Shown: positions 1 to 6,425 of the stretch, piece after piece
How positions within the stretch are numbered: the first letter of the stretch is position 1
How the letters are laid out: the number at the start of each line of letters is the position of its first letter
Assembly: GCA_011391855.1 (NCBI GenBank)
Contig: JAABPT010000017.1
Span: forward strand, 1-9,187
Direction: 5' to 3'
DNA length: 9,187 nucleotides
Source of the DNA: Burkholderiales bacterium
Lineage (GTDB): Bacteria; Pseudomonadota; Gammaproteobacteria; Burkholderiales; Burkholderiaceae_C
Notes under the pieces: model-generated
Told to the model about the DNA's origin: nothing
The model's input: only the letters and a program-made list of their open reading frames with translations
The model's database searches: none
Made by a program: the position numbers and the translations under genes

Positions 1-579
1 GAGGCCGGGACCTACTGGGAGCTGGGCGAGTTCAGCCTCGGCGGCGGCAGCGCCGGCACCGCGACCGATGCCGACCCGGGCCGCGACGGGGCCATCCTGC
101 TGGCCCAGCCGCGGCGCATGGCCACGGCAATGCGGGCGCTGGCGCTCGAGCTCGACGAGCGATGCGAAGGCCTGCACGTCGTCGAGCATGTGCTGCTGCG
201 CCCGCTGGGCGGGGCAGCAGCGCACGCGGGCGTGCCGGCGGCGTTTCACGAGCTGCAGCTGAGCGTGGTCTTTCCGACCTGGACCCTGCGCTGCCAGCAG
301 CCGGCGTTTCGCGTGCTGGCGCAGGAGACCGTGCAGCTCAATGCGCCCGCCCACCTGATGACGCACTGCCACTGGCTGGAGCCGGCGCCGATGGCCGCCT
401 TCGAGCAGGCCTTCGAGGCCTGGCTGGGTGCGCGCGTGGCCTGGGCCGGGGCACTGGGCGACACCGGCTTGCGCGAAGCGGTGGACGGCCGCGCTGCCGC
501 GCTGGCGAAGTTGCTGGCGGACTCGATGGCGGCGCAGGCCACCAGCGCCCCCCCTGGCACGGGCCGCCACGGGACTTGA
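1..579 (+). CDS. Partial CDS: C-terminal 192 residues of a large eCIS baseplate-side protein
   Basis: The reading frame is open from the first base and stops with TGA at 577-579, so the start lies outside the window; the ATG at 118 is internal. Visible blocks are residues 56-69, EGLHVVEHVLLRPL, and about 89-126, beginning VVFPTWTLRCQQPAF and containing LNAPAHL and HWLEP, followed by a short helical tail (MAAFEQAFEAWL). From memory, the pattern 'GLHxVEHxLLRP ... PxW ... FR ... E ... APAHL ... WL ... M..FE..Y..WL' ends large proteins encoded just before the tape measure gene in many eCIS clusters, near the Afp11/Afp12-type baseplate genes. I infer a structural baseplate or fibre-side role, but no enzymatic or fold-defining motif is visible in this fragment. 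The stop is one base before the next ATG, which suggests translational coupling. Which Afp protein it corresponds to cannot be settled from the tail alone. Confidence 0.8.
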   Translation, partial: EAGTYWELGEFSLGGGSAGTATDADPGRDGAILLAQPRRMATAMRALALELDERCEGLHVVEHVLLRPLGGAAAHAGVPAAFHELQLSVVFPTWTLRCQQPAFRVLAQETVQLNAPAHLMTHCHWLEPAPMAAFEQAFEAWLGARVAWAGALGDTGLREAVDGRAAALAKLLADSMAAQATSAPPGTGRHGT

Positions 580-580
580 G

Positions 581-3500
581 ATGCACCTCATCGACAGTCT
601 CGAATTCGACGTCGCGCTGGCCAGCGAGGAGCGCGCCTTCGCCGAACAGGAGCAGTTGCAGTCCTTCATGCGCGGGTCTGCGCTGCGCGTCATCGAATCG
701 GTCTTCGACCAGGTGTGCAGCGAACTGGGTGCACGCAGCACCGGGCCGCGGACCGCCAGCCCGCCCGGTGCCAGCGGCGAGCCGCGCCACGCCCCGGCGA
801 GGCAGCCGCAGCCGCAGTCGCAGCCACAGCCGGGTGCGGCCGAGATCTGGCGGCTGGACCGCCTGGAGATCGACCTCGGACCGGTCAGCGGCCCGGACCT
901 GTGCGGCCAGTGGGAACGGCGGCTGCGCGACCAGCTGCTGGAGCAACTGCGCGACCGCCTGCGGGCACCCCCTGCGACAGCGCCGGCGGCGCACGGCGGC
1001 GACGCCGTCGTCGCAAAGGCGCGTCGGCGGGCCGACCTCGACGCATTGCAGCACTTTCTGCTGCATGGCTGCCTGCCCTGGCACCTGACCTGGCCAGCGG
1101 GACGCAGCTTCCCGGCCTGGGCCCAGACCGTGGTCTTGCGGGACGCTCAGGCGCTGGCGCGGCAGTTGCAGCAGGTCGACGCAGCACTGCGGCAACGCCT
1201 GACGCGGCGCCTGGCCGAACAGCTGGCTCCGGCCGGACTGGAGCACTTGGCACGGGCACTGGGCCTGCCCGGCCATTGGCCCCTGGCCGACTGGGTGGAC
1301 GCCGCCGTGCGGCGCGCTGGCCGCACCGGCGTGGCGATGCCCGCAGGCCTGCTGGCGCGACAGCTGTGGGCCGCCGTGCTCGACGAAGCCCTGCAGGCCC
1401 CTGCCTGCGCGCGTGTTGCCCGCCATCTGCGGGCTTCGTTGCGGATCGCTGCCACCGGCCGAGGTGAACCTGCGACGGCGTCCACGGCGACACCGCCAGC
1501 GGCATCCTGGGCCGAGGCCAAGGCCGGGGCCGAGGCCGGGGCCGGACCAGAGACCACGGCGGCGGTGCTGCGCCTGCGTGCCCGCTTGCGTCACCTGTGG
1601 CGCCGGCGCCAGTCGCACGGGTTGGACGCCGCCGTACGCGACAGCCTGCGCAGCGACCCCGCGGCGCTGGCCGCCTGGGCCGCGGAGGCCGGCCAGGCGA
1701 CCGCCGCGCGGCACTGGCTGGCCGCCAACCTGCCATCCGACACCTGGCAGCGGCTGCTGGGTTTGCTGGCCCCTGCGGCGGCCGCGCTGTACGCGCCCTT
1801 GCTGCGACGCCGTCCGCTGGGCGCGGCGTGGATGCAGCTCTCGCGCAGCGACTGGGCCGAGACGCGGACCCGACTCCGCGAGGCCGCACTGGCGGCGGTC
1901 CTTCTGGATCCGCCGAGCGGCGCCGCAACCACCGCCGCCGCCAGTGGCGCGGATGCGTTGCGCGCGCTGGCGCAACACGCCGCGGCCCTGCTGAACGTGG
2001 AGGCCGCCAGCGTCTGGGCGCTCTGGTGCGGACCGTCGGGTCGCCGCTTGCCGGTGCTCGGCGCGGCCATGGCGGCAGCGCAAGGGTCATCGGCGCTGCC
2101 GCTGCTAGGCCGCGGTGTTGCGTTGGCTGCTTACACGCAACCCAGGGCTGCGAAGCGCGCCTCCGTCCGGCCGGCGCTGGATACCCTGGCCGCGGCGACA
2201 CCTGCCGAAGCTACGCCGACCCCGCTCGCGCTGGCCGTCGGCCTGGAGCATGCCGCGCTGGCTGCCGATCTGGAGCGTGCCCTGCTGGCACGCGATGCCG
2301 ACGCGGCCTGGGCCGCATGGCAGGCTGGTCTGACCGGGCCGGGCCGGCGCGTTTTCGGTAGCGGCAGGGTCGGTTTCATGTACGCAGGCGCGCCCTCGAC
2401 TGTGCTCGCGGCCCTGTGCCGACGGGCGTCATCCCGGCAGGCCCTGGCCGATTGCCTGTCGACACCACGCCAGTTGGCGCTGGTCGAACACGCATCGCCC
2501 GGCGCCCGTGCCTGGTTGGGAGTGTGGTTCAGCCCGCCGGTCTGGCTGCGGCTGCGCGGCCAGCGCAGCGCCACCCAGGCCTGGGCGCTGTGGTGGTGGG
2601 CCTGGGCCACGACCCCGACCGCCGACGCCGCCTGCCAGCACTTTGCCGCCGCCTGGCTGCGCCGTGCCGCGCCCCGGTTGCCCGCGGCGTGGGCCGATGC
2701 GATGCCGCCCTCACCCGCGGGGCGCCAGGTGCAAGCCGCCATACAACGGTGGCTGAGCGGCACCCCGCTCGCGGCGCAAGAATATCGTTCGGCAGCCCGG
2801 GTCGTTGAGCTTCGCGCGGCGGCCGGAATCCCCCCTGTCGCCGCCAACAGCGGCGCCGGCCTCCGCGTCGATGCGATTCCGCCGGCCGGGGGGGCCGCGG
2901 GACTTGCCGCCGCGGCGCGCGCCAGCGCCCCCCGGCGTGCCCTCGAAGATGCCGCTGCAGACCCCACGAAGGTCGATGTCCGGGACGGGACCGAGCCATG
3001 GGCCGATGCTGCAGCGCCCGGCCCCGAACCCGCACCCGGGGTGGGCGACGACGGCGCACAACCTGGGCGGGGCATCGCCGAGAGCGGCAAGCTTGCAGCC
3101 TGGCTGGCACTGAGCCTGCGCACCGCCGGCGGGCGGGCGCGCTGGGTGGAAGGCCTGGGCGGACGCCGACTGCTGGACCTGGCAGCCCAGGTGGCGCCGG
3201 CCGAGGTGCCTTGGCTGCAAGCCTGGACCGCCGGTTCGATGTGGCCGCTGTGGTCGGCCACGGGCGCTGAAGCGCAAGGCTGGTCGCCTGCGTCTTTCTG
3301 GGCCTTGTGGTGGGCGCGCTGGGCCGCCAGCGGGCCCGCTCGTGTGAACGCCGGGGCGGATGCTGGTGCGGATGCCGATGCAGACGCCGGTGCGGACCCC
3401 GGAGCAGATGCGACCACCGCTGCAGGTGCCGGATTCGACCGCGCCGGCTTTGTCGACGCCTGGTTGCGGCACACGGCACGGCGCCATGGCTTGCCACTGT

Positions 3501-5017
3501 CAAGCTACCTGCCGGCGTTGGCCGCGCGCTTGAAGAGCCTGCAGCGTCAGCAGCGACGGTCGCACCGGCAAGCCATGGCACGGACGGAGGCCGGCTCGCC
3601 GGTGGCCGCGGCCGACCCGGCAGTGCCGGACGCACAGGCGCCTTCGTTGCCCGCTGCAGGGCCGCCCGCGTTCCTGTCCAAGCCCAAAGCCGGGCCGGCG
3701 CGCGCGGCAGTGAGCGAGCACGACGACCCGGTGGCCCTGGTGCTGCGGCGTGCGCGCGCGCTGGCGACTGGTCCCGGAGGGCAGCGAAATGCCGCATCGC
3801 GAGGCGAATCCCTGCACGCCGCAACGCCGCCAACGACAGGGCCGCACGCCGCGCCTGGGACACGGCCCGGGGCGGCGGGTCCAGCGGCGCGGGCCGCGGC
3901 GGTCTGCACCTGGCTGATGCACGAACAGCACGAGCAGCACGAGCAGCACGAGCAGGGGCGCCTCTTGCTGGCACAGCGCCCCTCGGCCCTGAAAGCCTTG
4001 CTCGAAGCGGCCTTGTCCGAACCGGCCGTCGCCGACGAACTGGTGCAGCGCCTGCCATCCGCCCTGTGGCCCCTGCTGCTGGCCTGGTTGCGACCCGCAG
4101 CGTGCGGGTCCGTGGTCACCGCGGTGGCCGCGGTGGCCGCGGTGGCCGCGGTGGGGCGCGCCGCGAGCCACCCGCAGCGGTGGCCGAACGCCGGCACCGA
4201 CGACGGACCACACGCGACCCAACAGACGCCAGGCGCAACTCCAGCAGCACCGGCCCACGCCAAGGCCCTTCCGCCAGCGCCCGGCAGCGGCCGCTCACCG
4301 GCCAGCCAGGCCCGCGCATGGCGCCTGGTGTTGCAGCACTATTTTGTCGAGGGTCGGCCTCACGTGCCAGGTGAATTCGAACGCCGGCTGGCGCAGGGCG
4401 ACCGGCCCGCGGACCGGCCCGCACCGGCCCGCACCGAAGCCGCGGCCTTGCCCGCACGGCGAGCGCAGTCCCGTCGCCCGGCCGAGTCGACGCTTTCGGC
4501 CGGGCTGCAGGTGGGGCAGGCCGTGCAGGTGAACAACGCCGGACTCGTGCTGCTGGGTGCCTACGCGCCGCGCCTGTTCTCCATGCTCGGTTTGACCGAC
4601 GGCCGCGCTTTCGTCCGCGAGGATGCCGCCGCGCACGCCGTGCACCTGCTGCAATGGCTGGTGGACGAGCGCAGCGACCGCGAGGAGCACCTGCTGGTGC
4701 TGAACAAGCTGCTGTGCGGCCTGCCACTGGCGACGCCCTTGCCGCGCGAGGTGGTGCTACAGGCCCACGAGCAGGACGCCGGACGACAGATGCTGCAGGC
4801 CGTGATCACGCACTGGAATGCGCTCGGCAGCACCTCGGTGCAAGGCCTGCGCGAGACCTTCTTGCAGCGCGAGGGCCGGCTGCAGCGCGACGAAGGCGCC
4901 TGGCGGCTGCGCGTGGCGCCGCGCGCCTTCGACATGCTGCTGGACCGGCTGCCCTGGGGCTATGCCACGCTCAAGCTGCCCTGGATGACGGAGGTGCTGC
5001 ATGTCGACTGGCGCTAG
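581..5017 (+). CDS. eCIS tape measure protein (CIS_TMP family, Afp14-like)
   Basis: This 1478-residue protein should line the growing inner tube of a contractile injection particle and set its length. The start at 581 is chosen over upstream in-frame codons (428) because the family N-terminus begins here (MHLIDSLEFDV) and it leaves a 1-nt gap after the previous stop. N-terminal family motifs are LDRLEIDLG (92-100) and FLLHGCLPW (159-167). The C-terminal domain, about 1308-1478, is very typical: VNNAGLVLL, LNKLLCGLP, ITHWNALGSTSVQGLRETFL, LPWGYATLKLPWM and a terminal VDW. Between them lie about 1100 poorly conserved Ala/Arg/Trp/Pro-rich residues with WALW-type clusters (478, 667, 906) and low-complexity tracts: QP (75-84), AEAKAG (311-322), GAD (924-944), HEQ (1114-1125) and AVA (1181-1191). 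No transmembrane segment is evident. The 3' end overlaps the ATPase gene by 17 nt. Family assignment is firm; the function of the middle region is unknown. Confidence 0.94.
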   Translation: MHLIDSLEFDVALASEERAFAEQEQLQSFMRGSALRVIESVFDQVCSELGARSTGPRTASPPGASGEPRHAPARQPQPQSQPQPGAAEIWRLDRLEIDLGPVSGPDLCGQWERRLRDQLLEQLRDRLRAPPATAPAAHGGDAVVAKARRRADLDALQHFLLHGCLPWHLTWPAGRSFPAWAQTVVLRDAQALARQLQQVDAALRQRLTRRLAEQLAPAGLEHLARALGLPGHWPLADWVDAAVRRAGRTGVAMPAGLLARQLWAAVLDEALQAPACARVARHLRASLRIAATGRGEPATASTATPPAASWAEAKAGAEAGAGPETTAAVLRLRARLRHLWRRRQSHGLDAAVRDSLRSDPAALAAWAAEAGQATAARHWLAANLPSDTWQRLLGLLAPAAAALYAPLLRRRPLGAAWMQLSRSDWAETRTRLREAALAAVLLDPPSGAATTAAASGADALRALAQHAAALLNVEAASVWALWCGPSGRRLPVLGAAMAAAQGSSALPLLGRGVALAAYTQPRAAKRASVRPALDTLAAATPAEATPTPLALAVGLEHAALAADLERALLARDADAAWAAWQAGLTGPGRRVFGSGRVGFMYAGAPSTVLAALCRRASSRQALADCLSTPRQLALVEHASPGARAWLGVWFSPPVWLRLRGQRSATQAWALWWWAWATTPTADAACQHFAAAWLRRAAPRLPAAWADAMPPSPAGRQVQAAIQRWLSGTPLAAQEYRSAARVVELRAAAGIPPVAANSGAGLRVDAIPPAGGAAGLAAAARASAPRRALEDAAADPTKVDVRDGTEPWADAAAPGPEPAPGVGDDGAQPGRGIAESGKLAAWLALSLRTAGGRARWVEGLGGRRLLDLAAQVAPAEVPWLQAWTAGSMWPLWSATGAEAQGWSPASFWALWWARWAASGPARVNAGADAGADADADAGADPGADATTAAGAGFDRAGFVDAWLRHTARRHGLPLSSYLPALAARLKSLQRQQRRSHRQAMARTEAGSPVAAADPAVPDAQAPSLPAAGPPAFLSKPKAGPARAAVSEHDDPVALVLRRARALATGPGGQRNAASRGESLHAATPPTTGPHAAPGTRPGAAGPAARAAAVCTWLMHEQHEQHEQHEQGRLLLAQRPSALKALLEAALSEPAVADELVQRLPSALWPLLLAWLRPAACGSVVTAVAAVAAVAAVGRAASHPQRWPNAGTDDGPHATQQTPGATPAAPAHAKALPPAPGSGRSPASQARAWRLVLQHYFVEGRPHVPGEFERRLAQGDRPADRPAPARTEAAALPARRAQSRRPAESTLSAGLQVGQAVQVNNAGLVLLGAYAPRLFSMLGLTDGRAFVREDAAAHAVHLLQWLVDERSDREEHLLVLNKLLCGLPLATPLPREVVLQAHEQDAGRQMLQAVITHWNALGSTSVQGLRETFLQREGRLQRDEGAWRLRVAPRAFDMLLDRLPWGYATLKLPWMTEVLHVDWR
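803..832 (+). repeat. QP/QS dipeptide tract in the tape measure gene
   Basis: Five 6-bp CAG-NCN units (CAGCCG, CAGCCG, CAGTCG, CAGCCA, CAGCCG) encode QPQPQSQPQP at residues 75-84. The tract separates the first N-terminal helix from the conserved LDRLEIDLG strand motif and probably acts as a flexible linker. Confidence 0.75.
1511..1546 (+). repeat. Six 6-bp GCCRRG-type units (AEAKAGAEAGAG)
   Basis: Six consecutive hexamers of the form GCC followed by GAG, AAG, GGG or GGA encode alternating Ala with Glu, Lys or Gly at residues 311-322 of the tape measure protein. The unit is a multiple of three, so copy changes stay in frame. Probably a linker between helical segments. Confidence 0.75.
3350..3412 (+). 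repeat. GAD repeat tract in the tape measure gene
   Basis: A 63-bp tract encodes repeated Ala-Gly-Ala-Asp and Ala-Asp units at residues 924-944 (start AGADAGADADADAGAD). Third positions differ between units, so it is an older or selected amino-acid repeat rather than a fresh DNA slippage product. The dense, regular aspartates give a strongly acidic patch in an otherwise Arg/Ala-rich protein. It lies directly after a Trp cluster (906-915). Confidence 0.8.
3920..3955 (+). repeat. Four 9-bp units encoding HEQ
   Basis: One CACGAACAG copy is followed by three exact CACGAGCAG copies, encoding (His-Glu-Gln)x4 at residues 1114-1125 of the tape measure protein. The near-perfect DNA identity indicates recent slippage expansion, and the 9-bp unit keeps the frame. 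Confidence 0.9.
4121..4153 (+). repeat. 9-bp GCGGTGGCC array encoding AVA
   Basis: Three exact GCGGTGGCC copies plus a partial GCGGTG encode Ala-Val-Ala repeats at residues 1181-1191 of the tape measure protein. Exact DNA identity suggests recent in-frame expansion. The peptide is hydrophobic and would suit a helix extension. Confidence 0.9.
4401..4432 (+). repeat. Three copies of ACCGGCCCGC
   Basis: The decamer occurs exactly at 4401-4410, 4413-4422 and 4423-4432. The steps are 12 and 10 bases, so the third copy is read in another phase (DRPADRPAPART in the protein). It lies in the Pro/Ala/Arg-rich linker just before the conserved C-terminal domain of the tape measure protein. Confidence 0.7.
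4990..4994 (+). promoter_or_regulatory. Ribosome binding site of the ATPase gene
   Basis: GGAGG lies six bases before the ATG at 5001, inside the end of the tape measure gene. It fixes the ATPase start and makes independent or coupled re-initiation plausible despite the 17-nt overlap. Confidence 0.85.
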
Positions 5018-6422
5018 ACGCAAGGCCGTGGTCCTGCGCGCGGCTGCGCCCGCCGCCGCGCCGCCGTCGGTCGCGGGCAGCGCGGTGCTCGAACGCGAGC
5101 TGGCCTGGTTCGAGGGCGTGCTGCAAGCCCGGCTGACGCAGTATTTCCGCGAAGCCGGCGCCGACCGCGCCGAAGCGGTGCCGCCACCGCCGCCCCTGAC
5201 CGGCGGCGGCCCGCCAGACGGCGCCGACCGCGGCTATGCCTCGCTGGTGCAAGAGCTCAAGCTGGGCCCCGCAGAGCGACTGGTGCTGATGCTGGCGCTG
5301 GTGCCGCACCTGCGGCCGCAGGCGCTGGACCTGCTCTTCGTGCGCAACAAGAACCTGGACCGCGGCTTCACCGAATTCGGCGGCTGCAAGGGGCGCGCCC
5401 ACAGCGGCTTCCTGCCCACCGCCGAGACCGCCGCCTTTCTGCTGGCCGGGGACGACCTGACGCGGCGGCTGGCCGTCTTTCGCCTGTTCGACGAAGACGC
5501 CGTGCTGCGCCGCAGCGGCCTCATCCGCATCGAACCCGACGCGATGGGCGAACCGGCGCTCGCCGCAGCGCTGGTCTGCAGCCCCGAGCTGCTGGCCCGC
5601 GCCACCACCGGCGAACGCCACAAGCCCGACTTCGGCCCCGGCTTTCCGGCGCGGCGCATCACCACCGGCCTGGGCTGGAGCGACCTGGTGCTCGCCCCCG
5701 AGGTGCAGGACGAGGTGCAGACCATCCTGACCTGGATCGAACATGGCAGCGCCCTGCTGCGCGACTGGGGGTTGGAGCAGGCCGTCAAGCCGGGCTGGCG
5801 CAGCCTGTTCCACGGCCCGCCGGGCACCGGCAAGACGCTCACCGCCACGCTGCTGGGGCAGGCGGTGGGCGCCGACGTGTACCGCATCGACCTGTCGATG
5901 GTGGTGTCCAAGTACATCGGCGAAACAGAAAAGAACCTGGCCGGCGTCTTCGACCAGGCGCAACACCGGCACTGGATCCTGTTCTTCGACGAGGCCGACG
6001 CCTTGTTCGGCAAGCGCACCAGCACCAGCAGTTCGAACGACCGCTACGCCAACCAGGAGGTGTCCTACCTGCTGCAGCGGGTGGAGGACTTTCCCGGCAC
6101 CGTGATCCTGGCCAGCAACTTGAAGGGCAATATCGACGAGGCTTTCGCACGCCGCTTCCAGTCGATCGTCTACTTCCCGATGCCCGACGCGGAACAGCGG
6201 CTGCAGTTGTGGCGCGGCTTGCTCTCCCGGCCCGAGCGCGTGGACGCCGACGTCGACCTGCCCGCGCTGGCCGAGGCGCACGAACTTTCCGGCGGCGCCA
6301 TCGCCAACGTGGTGCGCCACGGCGCCGTCACCGCGCTGCGTGCCGGACGCACGCGCATCACGGCGCTCGACCTGCGCCAAGGCGTGGCACGCGAACTGCG
6401 CAAAGAGGGACGCACCGTCTAG
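5001..6422 (+). CDS. AAA+ ATPase of eCIS clusters (Afp15-like)
   Basis: A 473-residue cytoplasmic AAA+ protein. The Walker A motif GPPGTGKT is at 272-279, Walker B ILFFDEAD at 326-333, a sensor-1 Asn at 373 (ILASNLKGN) and an arginine-finger segment FARRF at 382-386; the SGGAIANVV stretch (430-438) sits where sensor 2 is expected. The N-terminal half (about 80-200) carries the block typical of this subfamily, FGGCKGRAHSGFLPTAETAAF then LLAGDDLTRR, and a Pro-rich low-complexity stretch near 60-75. All catalytic residues are present, so it should hydrolyse ATP. In known eCIS clusters this ATPase follows the tape measure gene, as here, and is thought to help assembly; its precise substrate is not established. 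The ATG at 5001 has GGAGG six bases upstream and overlaps the previous gene by 17 nt. The stop is three bases before the next gene. Confidence 0.96.
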   Translation: MSTGARRKAVVLRAAAPAAAPPSVAGSAVLERELAWFEGVLQARLTQYFREAGADRAEAVPPPPPLTGGGPPDGADRGYASLVQELKLGPAERLVLMLALVPHLRPQALDLLFVRNKNLDRGFTEFGGCKGRAHSGFLPTAETAAFLLAGDDLTRRLAVFRLFDEDAVLRRSGLIRIEPDAMGEPALAAALVCSPELLARATTGERHKPDFGPGFPARRITTGLGWSDLVLAPEVQDEVQTILTWIEHGSALLRDWGLEQAVKPGWRSLFHGPPGTGKTLTATLLGQAVGADVYRIDLSMVVSKYIGETEKNLAGVFDQAQHRHWILFFDEADALFGKRTSTSSSNDRYANQEVSYLLQRVEDFPGTVILASNLKGNIDEAFARRFQSIVYFPMPDAEQRLQLWRGLLSRPERVDADVDLPALAEAHELSGGAIANVVRHGAVTALRAGRTRITALDLRQGVARELRKEGRTV

Positions 6423-6425
6423 GAG
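6421..6425 (+). promoter_or_regulatory. AGGAG ribosome binding site abutting the next start
   Basis: AGGAG shares its AG with the ATPase stop codon and touches the ATG at 6426 with no spacer. The in-frame TTG at 6432 has an ideal 6-base spacing. Either start gives the same protein except for two residues, but TTG initiation would be expected to lower expression. Confidence 0.55.

Noticed and set aside
118..579. ATG at 118 as the start of a small complete gene
   Set aside because: The frame is open to base 1, and nothing like a ribosome binding site precedes 118; this is the tail of a longer protein.
428..580. Upstream in-frame extension of the tape measure gene from the ATG at 428
   Set aside because: The extra 51 residues are Trp/Arg/Pro-rich shadow sequence within the previous gene; the family N-terminus starts at 581, one base after the previous stop.
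162..1088. Plus-strand frame overlapping the left-edge gene and the tape measure N-terminus
   Set aside because: Arg/Ala/Pro-rich shadow translation typical of shifted frames in high-GC DNA; both overlapped genes have conserved family motifs in their own frames.
338..2083. Minus-strand open frame opposite the start of the tape measure gene
   Set aside because: Same register effect against the tape measure codons; it spans two sense genes and has no recognisable domain or ribosome binding site.
3920..4153. CRISPR-like or regulatory repeat array
   Set aside because: Units are 9 bp, directly adjacent, with no spacers, and read in frame as protein repeats.
5001..6422. Alternative identification of the ATPase as an FtsH or MoxR-type enzyme
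   Set aside because: No membrane helix or zinc protease motif, and the N-terminal GFLPTAETAAF block and position after the tape measure gene fit the eCIS subfamily better.
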